Shown here in pieces: positions 33,421-41,534 of a stretch of DNA of 64,000 bases; positions within the stretch are counted from its first letter, which is position 1, and each line of letters starts with the position of its first letter. The DNA is from Streptomyces sp. AC555_RSS877 (GTDB lineage Bacteria; Actinomycetota; Actinomycetes; Streptomycetales; Streptomycetaceae): contig NZ_JAGMUK010000001.1 in NCBI RefSeq assembly GCF_019049245.1, positions 1 through 64,000 of the forward strand. The letters run 5' to 3'. Under the pieces are notes generated by a model. That model was not told where the DNA came from, ran no database searches, and saw nothing but the letters and a program-made list of their open reading frames with translations. The translations under genes and the position numbers were made by a program.

Positions 33421-35160
33421 CTATTTGGGCATGGAGGTGACCACGACGAAGGGCGGGGTGAGGCTGTTGTCGTATCTGAGCCGGGTGGCAACGCCGTGCG
33501 CTTCCGTCACCGGGGTCGCCTGGCCATTGACCATCCTGGAGGTGCGTCCGGTCACCGGGGCCGCGGCCAGCGGGTTGTTGGGGTCGGTACCCACCGAGCT
33601 GACCTGGAAGATCGGGCTGGCCGGCTGGGGCGGAGGGCCAGTCGCCAGCCACGCGTTGATGGCACCGGTGTTTTGCCGGATACAGGCCTGTGTGTACTTC
33701 TGGGCCGAGGCCAGGTCCGTGAAGCTGGAGGCCGCCGGAATGCCGGACTGATCGCGCAGACGCTGGAGAAGTTGGGCGTCGGTCTTGCCGACGTGTTTGT
33801 CGATGGTGTGGCCGCCGCCGAGGTCCTCGGCCATCGCCAGGTCCATCGTGTACATGTATGGGAACGGGTTCTCCCCGTTCAGAATTTTGTGCTCCTTCTT
33901 GAATTCGTTCAACGAGCGACCGGCGAAGGCCTCGGCCCGGGCCTCCTGTGCGATGAACGTGGGTGCGCTCCTGAGCGCCTCGTCCAGTTCCCATTCCAGC
34001 GCGAGGAGCGTGGTGGCGGCGTCACTGAACTTCTGTTGATAGATCTCGACGGCCCTGTCCGCGGCCGCGCGGTCCATGTGCTTGCGGAACGTCAGCACCA
34101 GCTGGCCGAACATGGCGGAGCCCGCGAGCTTGAGCAGTTCCAGCGCATCGAGGCCGACCGTCAGATCCTCCACCATCTTCTGAGCCGCCGTCTTGGCGAG
34201 GGCGGTGGTGGTCTCCCGACAGGTCTGCGCGGCCTGGGCCAGGTCGTCACAGGTCTTCTGAATGGTGTCCGCCGTGTGGTGCAGCACCTCCAGGATCGGC
34301 CTGCGCTGTGCGGGCGCCACGTTTCCCGAGGTCTTCCAACTCCGCCCACCCTGGTGAGGCGGGGTGATCTGTCCCTGCGAGTTCCGGCTACGGCCCCATG
34401 CGGTGGTCCCCCAGACCGACTGGCAGAACGACTTCATCGCGCTCTGCCATTCGTTGTTTCCGCTCGGGTCCGTCATGTAGCTGATGGCGGACGTGAAATT
34501 GTCACCGGCCTCGAGCGCGGTGCTCGCCGCATCCCGCCACGCGGTGGCCATTCCTTTGAGGTCGTCATCGCGAGCGCCCGGCGTGATCTCATGGGTCTTG
34601 CCGAGGTTCAGCCCCTGCTCGATGGCCGGCCGGATGACGTCGGCGAGGAAGTCCGGAATCTCGCCCATGGCCCCGGAGATCGCCCACGAGTCGGCGTCCT
34701 CGCCGGTCCCGGTCCACTTGATGTCGTTGATCTTCCCGTAATTGGGCTGTTTGTCGATGACGACGGGAGGACTGCGGCGCGGCGCCGGGCCCTGCATACC
34801 GCGCGTGGACCAGTCCGCTGCCTGGTAGTTGTTGGCAGTCGTGGTCAGGCCCACCGCGACGCCGCCGACGCTCACCACGCTGGCCGCCCAGACCTGGACG
34901 AACTTCTCGGCTATCTGCATGTAGACCTTGGCGAAGGAGTCCGGGCCCCACCCGGTTCCTGCCGACTGGCTGTACTGGTTGAGCGCACCGACCAGCTTGG
35001 TGGCGCCCTTGTCGTAGTCGAACTGCCCGTCGCGTATGACCACTGCCGAGTAGTACAGGTGTGGTGGCTGCACGTCGAAACCACCCCCGCTGTCCGGCGC
35101 CGCCGGGTTCAGCCGGTCCCGCTCCTCCTTGCGTTCGGCATCGCTTGGCCGGTCTGCCAT
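33421..35160 (-). CDS. Type VII-associated polymorphic toxin with C-terminal RNase A-like domain
   Basis: The 579-residue protein has a long N-terminal and central helical region without enzyme motifs, including one hydrophobic stretch near residues 90-107 (VQVWAASVVSVGGVAVGL). It ends in a bacterial RNase A-like domain (residues 448-579) with GGHTIDKHVGKT carrying the predicted catalytic His 451 and Lys/His 455-456, SSFTDLASAQ, INAWLA and VVVTSMPK. This is the toxic domain type first characterised in a CdiA C-terminus. The start ATG overlaps the stop of the upstream WXG100 gene (TGATG), so the two are co-produced. I infer ESX export of an antibacterial RNase, with the 33370 gene as its immunity. 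Confidence 0.85.
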   Translation of the reverse strand: MADRPSDAERKEERDRLNPAAPDSGGGFDVQPPHLYYSAVVIRDGQFDYDKGATKLVGALNQYSQSAGTGWGPDSFAKVYMQIAEKFVQVWAASVVSVGGVAVGLTTTANNYQAADWSTRGMQGPAPRRSPPVVIDKQPNYGKINDIKWTGTGEDADSWAISGAMGEIPDFLADVIRPAIEQGLNLGKTHEITPGARDDDLKGMATAWRDAASTALEAGDNFTSAISYMTDPSGNNEWQSAMKSFCQSVWGTTAWGRSRNSQGQITPPHQGGRSWKTSGNVAPAQRRPILEVLHHTADTIQKTCDDLAQAAQTCRETTTALAKTAAQKMVEDLTVGLDALELLKLAGSAMFGQLVLTFRKHMDRAAADRAVEIYQQKFSDAATTLLALEWELDEALRSAPTFIAQEARAEAFAGRSLNEFKKEHKILNGENPFPYMYTMDLAMAEDLGGGHTIDKHVGKTDAQLLQRLRDQSGIPAASSFTDLASAQKYTQACIRQNTGAINAWLATGPPPQPASPIFQVSSVGTDPNNPLAAAPVTGRTSRMVNGQATPVTEAHGVATRLRYDNSLTPPFVVVTSMPK

Positions 35161-35474
35161 CAGGCGGCCCCCCAGCCCCGCAGCACCGCCTGGTGCGCCG
35201 CCGCGTAGTTGACGTGCCCGTTGGTGACGTACTCGTGCAGCCACTTCTGGGCCGCCTGCAGATCCTGCGCCGAGCGGTCCCACTCGTCGAGCTTGTCGAC
35301 GAAGACGTCGCGTGTCTCGCCCTCCCAGGACAGCACGACGGGCACCACACGGTCGTAGAGGCCGTCCAGCTTGCCGTTGAGCTGCTTGAGGATGTCCTCA
35401 AGCTCCGCGGCGAGGTCGTGGAGCGTGCCGAAGGTGACGGATATGTGGTCGTCGGAAGCGGGCCCGGTCGACAT
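35160..35474 (-). CDS. WXG100 protein preceding the RNase toxin
   Basis: The 104-residue ESAT-6-type protein has two amphipathic helices and the turn W50-E51-G52 (VVLSWEGETRDVF). The stop overlaps the start of the RNase A-like protein gene by one base, so it is the likely secretion partner of that toxin. I see no YxxxD/E signal in the last residues (HQAVLRGWGAA). The ATG at 35474 lies 57 bases after the previous WXG100 gene. Confidence 0.85.
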   Translation of the reverse strand: MSTGPASDDHISVTFGTLHDLAAELEDILKQLNGKLDGLYDRVVPVVLSWEGETRDVFVDKLDEWDRSAQDLQAAQKWLHEYVTNGHVNYAAAHQAVLRGWGAA

Positions 35475-35531
35475 GATCCCCCAGTGGATGTCGGTAACTA
35501 CGTGTGCGAATACGAGAGTTGGCGGTGCGGA

Positions 35532-35957
35532 TCAGAATCCGTCGAGGCTGCTGCGCGGTGCCGGTGGTTCCGTGTTGGGCGTCGACAGTTTGTCCACCTC
35601 GCTGCCGACGTCCACCTGGATCTGCCGCATCTGCGTCAGCACCTCGAGGTCGTCCCGGGAGAAGCCGTCGCGGCTCAGCCGTACCGCCTCCTCCAGTAGC
35701 TTCATGACCTCGCGGATGCGTACGGCGTCCTCGGCCGCCGCCTGGTGGAACTTCCGGTATGCCGTCGCCGCCGGGCCGCGCCATCCGGCCTCGATGCGGT
35801 CGACGACCGCATCCATGCGTTTGACCTGTTTGTCCAGGTGCTCCTGCATGTCGTCCAGGTCACCCGCGAGCTTGGTCAGATCCTGGGACGAGACCCGGAG
35901 GTTCTCGCCGCCGCCCTGCGCCGAACCTGCTCCGGCTCCGGCTCCGTTCACACCCAT
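35532..35957 (-). CDS. Second WXG100 protein of the toxin cluster
   Basis: The 141-residue WXG100 protein has a Gly/Ala-rich N-terminal extension (MGVNGAGAGAGSAQGGG), two helices with the turn W59-R60-G61 (RIEAGWRGPAATAY) and a third charged helical part ending PAPRSSLDGF. Together with the 35160-35474 product it probably forms a heterodimer. The ATG at 35957 has AGAGG seven bases before it; the frame is open far upstream, but that part is the shadow of mycP. It is the first gene of the toxin cluster; a 122-bp gap separates it from mycP. Confidence 0.85.
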   Translation of the reverse strand: MGVNGAGAGAGSAQGGGENLRVSSQDLTKLAGDLDDMQEHLDKQVKRMDAVVDRIEAGWRGPAATAYRKFHQAAAEDAVRIREVMKLLEEAVRLSRDGFSRDDLEVLTQMRQIQVDVGSEVDKLSTPNTEPPAPRSSLDGF

Positions 35958-36079
35958 GCCGTACCTCTGCCCCCGTCGCTTCGGCATCACGAGCCCCGCA
36001 CTGTTCCGACAATCGTATGATTTTCGGAACCGGCACGCCCAACTCCAGTTCTCTGGCGGCGAGATACGCGTGCCGCCGC

Positions 36080-37336
36080 CTACTCCGCTCCCACGACCCG
36101 TCGCGCACGCCTGCGCGCGTCCCGGATCGCCACTGCCGTACCGCCGAGCCCGGCGACGAGTACCGCCGCGCCCACGGAGACGTACGTCGCGAGGCGGGCG
36201 TTTCGTTCGGCGGCCGTTTCGCCGATCTGGAACTTCGCCGGTGTGGGGGCTTCCGGTTTGCTCAGGCCCGCTTGGGGGTCGGGGGTCTCCAGCGGTTCGT
36301 CGTCCTCCGTGAGGGCACGTACGGGGTCGACCACGCCCCAGCCGACGTAGATGTCGTGGCCCCCGGTCGTACGTTCCGCGGTCTGTTCGATCTGGGCGAC
36401 GATCTGCTGGGCCGTCCAGGTCGGGTGCTTCGCCTTGATCAGCGCCGCGACGCCCGCGACGTACGGCGCGGAGAAGCTCGTACCGTTGTCGGAGCAGTGG
36501 CCGCCCTTGGGGACGGTGGAGATCATGTCGACGCCGGGGGCGGCCACGCCGACGAACTCGCCGGACTGGGAGAAGGAGGCGCGCTCGTTGTTGCGGTCCG
36601 AGGCGGCGACCGCGAGAACGCCCTTGTAGGACGCCGGGTACGTCTCCTTGACGTTGCCGCCGAGTCCGTCGTTGCCCGCCGAGGCCACCACGACGATCTT
36701 CTGGGCCAGGGCCTCGTTGATCGCCTGCTCCAGGTCGGAGGAGGGCCTCACCGCGTTCGAGGTGTCCTGGGAGATGTTGATGACGTCGGCGCCGGCCTGG
36801 ATGGCGTAGAGGATCGCGCTGGTCAGGGTGTCGGCGGTGCCGTGGCCCTCGGCGTCGTTCTGCTGGATCGGGATGATCGTCGCGTCGGGGGCCAGGCCCA
36901 CGAATCCGGTGCCCGCGGCGGGGCGGGCCGCGATGATGCCCGCGACCTTGGTGCCGTGGCCGACGGTGTCCGTGGTGCCGTTCTCCTTGCCCCGCTCGAT
37001 GGGGTTGCCGTCGTCGTCCTTGAGGTTCTTCGGCAGGAGGTTGCGGCCGCTCTTCGCGTCGACCGCGTCGGCGAGCTGCGGGTTCGTCACGTCCACGCCG
37101 GTGTCGATCACCGCCACCCGCACGTTCTTCCCCTTGGACTGGCGCCACAGTTCGTCCAGGAGGACCCGTTGCAGGGCCCAGGGGCGGCCCGGGTACTTGC
37201 CGTTGGGGAACGTGCACTGTTCCGAGTAGGGGAGGTCGGCCGCCGCGGCGGGAGGCGCGAAGAGGACGGGGGCGGTCGTCAGCAGGGCCGCGGCCGACGC
37301 GGTCGTCAGGCGGCGTACGGAGGGGAGAAGTCGCAT
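36080..37336 (-). CDS. mycP: Mycosin MycP, subtilisin-like membrane protease
   Basis: The 418-residue S8 protease has a signal peptide (residues 1-33, ending APPAAAA), triad D78 (AVIDTG), H127 (VGHGTK) and S287 (NGTSFS), oxyanion N222 (AGND), a Pro-rich linker and a C-terminal transmembrane helix (YVSVGAAVLVAGLGG) with a basic tail. In mycobacteria mycosins stabilise the ESX complex and cleave substrates. It lies 11 bases downstream of eccB and so is the core mycosin of the system. The ATG at 37336 has GAGGGG seven bases before it. Confidence 0.95.
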   Translation of the reverse strand: MRLLPSVRRLTTASAAALLTTAPVLFAPPAAAADLPYSEQCTFPNGKYPGRPWALQRVLLDELWRQSKGKNVRVAVIDTGVDVTNPQLADAVDAKSGRNLLPKNLKDDDGNPIERGKENGTTDTVGHGTKVAGIIAARPAAGTGFVGLAPDATIIPIQQNDAEGHGTADTLTSAILYAIQAGADVINISQDTSNAVRPSSDLEQAINEALAQKIVVVASAGNDGLGGNVKETYPASYKGVLAVAASDRNNERASFSQSGEFVGVAAPGVDMISTVPKGGHCSDNGTSFSAPYVAGVAALIKAKHPTWTAQQIVAQIEQTAERTTGGHDIYVGWGVVDPVRALTEDDEPLETPDPQAGLSKPEAPTPAKFQIGETAAERNARLATYVSVGAAVLVAGLGGTAVAIRDARRRARRVVGAE

Positions 37337-37347
37337 GCCCGCACCCC

Positions 37348-38871
37348 TCAGGAGCCCTGCGGCTGGCGTGCCGCGGTGGTCGACAGGCGTGGGCCCGTGG
37401 GCAGGAACTCCGACCAGGCGGCGGGGACCGGTGCGGGGTCCACCTCCTTGTAACCCAGCCGGGTCTGGGCCTGCTCGGCCTCTTCCTGGGCCTGCTTGCG
37501 CTCCTTGGCCGTCGTACCGATGCCGGAGTCGCCCGTGCCGCTGTCGGCGTTGGACTGCAGTACGTAGCGCAGGCCGGTGTCGGTGACCAGGAAGACGGGT
37601 CCCGCCTTGGTCTCCTGGCCCTGGAACTGGCGGTAGAGCTGGCCGGAGCCGGGCGTGACGTAGGCGCTGGAGGAGCCGGTGGGGAGCTTGGCCGGGAAGT
37701 CCTTGCCCGCCCATGTGCTCAGCGTCGTCGCGCCGGAGCCGTTCACGTCGCGCAGGACGTTGCAGACGGTGCTGCGGCTGCCGGCCGCGCCGGAGGCCTC
37801 GTTGACGGGCTGGGGATCCTCGGTGGGCCAGCGGTGTTCCGTGCCGAACGGCTTGCCCGGGACGATCGCGCCGGGGCCCATCTCCTTGGCCTGACCGGCC
37901 TGTCCGAGGGAGGCGAGGTCCTCGCTGAACAGCAGGAGCTGGGCGACGAAGGCCGAGATGGGGGCGACCCGGCCGGGCAGCACCACGTAGTACTGCTCCG
38001 TGTTGTTGTCGAGCGCCTTGAGCACCATGCCGACCTTGTTGGTCGACTCGTCCAGCTGGCCGGGGGCGCCGGCCGCTGTGCCCGCCTGGTCGGCGATCTC
38101 CGGGAAGGAGATCGCGTCGCCCGTGTGCAGGGTCTCCAGCCACTCCTTGGACACCTTCTGCGGCTCCCGGCCGGAGCCGACGACGGCACGCAGCAGCAGT
38201 TCGTCGCTCTTGTCGATGGGATACGCCCGTCCGCTCGCGTCCACGACATAGCGGTTGCCGTCGGGGCCCTCGACGTACAGGAGTTGACCGCCGGCCAGCT
38301 TCTCGCCCTTGCCCTCGGTCGCCTTCATGTCGCGGGAGGCGAGGACCAGGGCCGCCTTCTGGATGGACTCGCCGCCGGCGCTGGGCCGTTCGCAGACCAC
38401 CCAGCGCTTGTCGCTGCCCGCCTCGGACGCCGACGGCAGGCGGTCGGGCGCGTACGGGATGCCGATGGTGACGCCGTGCGGGATCTTGCCGTTGTCGAGG
38501 ACGGACTCGGAGACGGTCACGACCTCGCCCTGGCCCTGGTTCAGGAGCAGCTTGGCGGACGCCATGTTGAGAACCGGGTGCAACTGGACCTGCCCGGTGG
38601 TCTTCAGGACGACGTACCGCGTGGTCGAGTCGCTGGCGATGATCACCTTGGCGTTGGGGACGTTCCAGCCCTTGGGCGCGGTGGGCTTGAACATGCCCCA
38701 CGCGCCGAAGCCGGCGATGACGATCACGCCCACGATGATGCCGGGGAGGATCGAGCGGAGCGGGCGGGGCGCGCCCTCCTCCGAGCCGTCGGGCGACGAC
38801 TGCAGGAAGGCCGCGAGCATGCGGCGCTTCGCGAAGGTGTAGGCATTGAGCTGATCGCGCCGAGATGCCAT
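37348..38871 (-). CDS. eccB: Type VII secretion protein EccB
   Basis: EccB is the single-pass core component with a large extracytoplasmic domain. The 507-residue protein starts MASRRDQLNAYTFAKRRM, matching the EccB N-terminal signature. It has a transmembrane helix at about residues 42-63 (SILPGIIVGVIVIAGFG) followed by the periplasmic-type repeat domain (RYVVLKTTGQVQLHPVLNMASAKLLL, with conserved Cys near residues 160 and 400) and a Gln/Lys-rich end. The ATG at 38871 is chosen over the longer open frame because it begins the conserved signature. It is divergent from eccE and followed closely by mycP. Confidence 0.95.
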   Translation of the reverse strand: MASRRDQLNAYTFAKRRMLAAFLQSSPDGSEEGAPRPLRSILPGIIVGVIVIAGFGAWGMFKPTAPKGWNVPNAKVIIASDSTTRYVVLKTTGQVQLHPVLNMASAKLLLNQGQGEVVTVSESVLDNGKIPHGVTIGIPYAPDRLPSASEAGSDKRWVVCERPSAGGESIQKAALVLASRDMKATEGKGEKLAGGQLLYVEGPDGNRYVVDASGRAYPIDKSDELLLRAVVGSGREPQKVSKEWLETLHTGDAISFPEIADQAGTAAGAPGQLDESTNKVGMVLKALDNNTEQYYVVLPGRVAPISAFVAQLLLFSEDLASLGQAGQAKEMGPGAIVPGKPFGTEHRWPTEDPQPVNEASGAAGSRSTVCNVLRDVNGSGATTLSTWAGKDFPAKLPTGSSSAYVTPGSGQLYRQFQGQETKAGPVFLVTDTGLRYVLQSNADSGTGDSGIGTTAKERKQAQEEAEQAQTRLGYKEVDPAPVPAAWSEFLPTGPRLSTTAARQPQGS

Positions 38872-39070
38872 CTGTGCCTGTCTCTCCCCGTGTTCACATG
38901 GGCCGCGCTCGCCGGGGTGACGTGGTCCCCCGCCTCCGATGTCAGAGCGGCCCCCTACTATGCCTGGTATCCGCGGGGACTTGCGGAGCGGGTAGGGTAC
39001 GCGGGCCTTCAAAGGCCTTGTGTGGTGCTGAAATACCAGTGAGTTGTGAGTAAAACGGGGGGATGGAGTG
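38872..39070. promoter_or_regulatory. Divergent control region eccB / eccE
   Basis: These 199 non-coding bases separate the divergent starts of the eccB-mycP and eccE operons and should contain both promoters. I see no secure -10/-35 pair. The section 38950-39060 is lower in GC than its surroundings. Confidence 0.4.
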
Positions 39071-40408
39071 ATGGCTTCCGGAACACGCGCCCGGTCCCGC
39101 GGCCGATCGCGGTCACAGGGCTCCTCGGCGGTCGGACAGACACCGGCAGTGCCCCGGCGGACACCGCCGCCGCGGCCGGCGACGCCGGGCGCGCTCCACC
39201 TCAGGGTGCGTTCGGGTCAGGCCGGGGCATTCCGGCTGCAACGTGTCGTCCTGCTGGAGATCGCGCTCGCCGTCGTGCTCGTCGGGTGGGTGATCGGTCC
39301 CGTCGCCCTGGTGGCCGCGGCCGTCGTCGCCGTCTGCCTGGTGCTGCTCTCCCTCTTCCGCCGCCGCGGCCGCTCCCTGCCCGAATGGCTCGCCACGGCA
39401 CGGGCGTTGCGCGCACGGCAGCGCCGGGCCGCGAGCGGGCCGATACCGGAAGGTACGGAACCGGGTCTCGCGCCGGCCGTGGAGTGCGACCCGACCCTGC
39501 GGACGTACACGTACGCCGGGCGTGACCGCAGGCCCGTCGGAGTCATCGGGGACGGCACGTTCGTCACCGCGGTCCTGCAGGTGGAGGCCGACGCCACCGC
39601 CCTGCGGGCCGAGCGGAACCGGCAGCCGCTGCCGCTCTCGCTGGTCTACGACGCCCTGGGCGTCGACGACATCAGGCTCGAGTCGGCGCAGGTCGTACTG
39701 CACACCCAGCCCGCGCCCGCGCTGCACCTGCCCCAGCAGTCCGTGGCAGTCGCCAACTACGCGCCCCTGCAGGAGCAGACGGGTGCGCCGGCCGTGCGGA
39801 TCACCTGGATCGCGCTGAAGCTCGACCCCGAGCTGTGTGCGGAGGCGGTGGAGGCGCGCGGCGGCGGTCTCGTGGGGGCGCAGAAGTGTGTCGTACGCGC
39901 CGCCGACCACCTCGCGAGCCGGCTGACCGGAGCGGGCTTCCGCGCCACCCTGCTCGACGAGGAGGAGCTGACCTCCGCCGTCGCCACCTCGGCCTGCGCC
40001 AACCCGTTGGTGACGGCGGAGGCGGGGCGGACGGACACACGGGAGCGGCGGACCGAGGAGTCCAGCCGGAGCTGGCGCTGCGACAACCGAAGGCACACCA
40101 CGTACTGGATCCGCCGGTGGCCGTCGCTGGGAGGCGAGAGGGCACCCTCACTGCCGCAACTCGTGGCCCTGGTCACGGCCGTTCCCGCGCTCGCCACCAC
40201 CTTCAGCCTCACGCTCACGCGCGGGGAGCGCCAGGAGGTCTCCGTGTGCGGACACCTGCGGGTGACCGGGCGCAGCGACGACGAACTCGTGGCGGCCAGG
40301 AGGGCGCTGCAGGGCGCGGCCCGGCACACCGGCACCGGCCTCGCCCGCCTCGACCGGGAACAGGTGCCCGGCATGCTCGCCACCCTTCCCCTCGGAGGTG
40401 CCCGGTGA
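39071..40408 (+). CDS. eccE: Type VII secretion protein EccE
   Basis: EccE is the peripheral membrane component of the ESX complex. The 445-residue protein has a basic, Pro-rich N-terminal tail (RARSRGRSRSQGSS), two adjacent transmembrane helices (about residues 58-94: LLEIALAVVLVGWVIG, VALVAAAVVAVCLVLLS) and a large soluble domain with EccE-type features (RRPVGVIGDGTFVTAVLQVE, SLVYDALGVDD, TYWIRRWP). The ATG at 39071 lies eight bases after a run of six G. An adjoining GTG three bases earlier is also possible. Its stop overlaps the next start by four bases. Confidence 0.9.
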   Translation: MASGTRARSRGRSRSQGSSAVGQTPAVPRRTPPPRPATPGALHLRVRSGQAGAFRLQRVVLLEIALAVVLVGWVIGPVALVAAAVVAVCLVLLSLFRRRGRSLPEWLATARALRARQRRAASGPIPEGTEPGLAPAVECDPTLRTYTYAGRDRRPVGVIGDGTFVTAVLQVEADATALRAERNRQPLPLSLVYDALGVDDIRLESAQVVLHTQPAPALHLPQQSVAVANYAPLQEQTGAPAVRITWIALKLDPELCAEAVEARGGGLVGAQKCVVRAADHLASRLTGAGFRATLLDEEELTSAVATSACANPLVTAEAGRTDTRERRTEESSRSWRCDNRRHTTYWIRRWPSLGGERAPSLPQLVALVTAVPALATTFSLTLTRGERQEVSVCGHLRVTGRSDDELVAARRALQGAARHTGTGLARLDREQVPGMLATLPLGGAR

Positions 40409-41190
40409 CGGCGATGACCACGCGCACGGGCCAGACGGCCACCAGCCACGGCGAACCCCGGCCCTCCGGCCCGCAGCGGGCGCGCGAGCTGCTGCGCAGC
40501 GGCTTCGGGCTCATCGGCCCGCGGCACGCGCGGCACTCCCTGCCCGTGGAGCAACTGGACGCGTTCACGCTGCCCATCGGGGACGACGGCGTAGTCATCG
40601 GCGTGGACGCGGACGGCCGTCCGGCGGTTCTGGGACTCAACCGTCCGACGCCGTACGACGTCGTCCTCATCGGCGGTCTGTGGACCGCGCAGGTCATCGC
40701 GCTCAGGGCGGCGGCGACCGGCGCGCGTGTCGCCGTGGAGACGGGGCGGCCACAGGCCTGGATGCAGATGGTGCACGCGATGGGCGGCGGGCAGAACGGC
40801 CTGGCGGTGTACGAGGTCGGCCGGGTGCCCCCGCAGGGCACCTCGGCGGGCACGCCGGTGCTGGTGGTGCGGGACTGCGGCATGCGCCCGCCGCGCGGTC
40901 GGGTGGTCTCCGGCCCCTGGCAGGCAGTGCTGACCCTGCTGCCGTATCTCAGCCCGGTGGCCCCGCGGCTGCTCAGACAGGCACGGCTCGTCGGAGTGCA
41001 GCGCGTCTCCCCGGACGAGGCGGCGGAACTGGGCCGTACGATGGCGTTGCCCCGGGCCGAGATGGACGCGCTGCCCGGCCTCTCCGACGGGCTTACGCTC
41101 TGGTGCACCGACCGCGACCGGCAGTACGTGTTGACGCAGCCCACCGACGCCGAGATCGGATTGTTGGGTATGCCTCGAAGGATGGACTGA
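40405..41190 (+). CDS. Type VII accessory protein coupled to eccE
   Basis: The 261-residue soluble protein has no recognised family motif. It shows an alternating beta/alpha pattern (FTLPIGDDGVVIGVDADGRPAVLGLNR, DVVLIGGLWTAQVIALRAAA, VLVVRDCGM) and no membrane segment. The GTG start overlaps the eccE stop (GTGA), with GGAGG six bases before it, so it is translated in fixed ratio with EccE. That coupling argues for a structural or assembly role in the secretion complex. The fold around VLIGGLWTAQ resembles nucleotide-binding or FHA-independent scaffold domains only loosely, so I give no function. Confidence 0.72.
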   Translation: MTAMTTRTGQTATSHGEPRPSGPQRARELLRSGFGLIGPRHARHSLPVEQLDAFTLPIGDDGVVIGVDADGRPAVLGLNRPTPYDVVLIGGLWTAQVIALRAAATGARVAVETGRPQAWMQMVHAMGGGQNGLAVYEVGRVPPQGTSAGTPVLVVRDCGMRPPRGRVVSGPWQAVLTLLPYLSPVAPRLLRQARLVGVQRVSPDEAAELGRTMALPRAEMDALPGLSDGLTLWCTDRDRQYVLTQPTDAEIGLLGMPRRMD

Positions 41191-41534
41191 AACAGCCATC
41201 ACCTGACGCGAATTGACCATTCGGGGATGATTGTTCCACTTTGCCGTACGGCAGCACATCCGTTATCAGGCGGTTTGTTCGCCGGAATTGGCGTGAAGCA
41301 CGGCACTTCGGGGACGGTGGTGATGCCGGAGGCGGGCCTTGAGGAATGGATGGGCCTGCCGAGGTGGGTCGCGTGGTGATTAGGCTGGTACCGGGCGCGA
41401 TGCCAGAACCCCGTTGACCGGGCGTCGGCGCCCGAGGGGGAGCCGGTGGATCGGACGACCTCGAACGACTAAGGCCGACAAGTATTGGTCGCCCCGGCAC
41501 GGCATGAGGGTGCTCGACCACACCAGGAGGAACT
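41191..41534 (+). other. Intergenic region before the EspI-like gene
   Basis: This 344-bp gap has no gene. A TAGGCT hexamer at 41381-41386 is a typical Streptomyces -10, but there is no good -35 at the right distance. The first 90 bases are less GC-rich (TTGACCATTCG, GGATGATTGTTCC). The region probably carries a separate promoter for the downstream gene and ends with the strong AGGAGG ribosome-binding site at about 41525. Confidence 0.45.
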
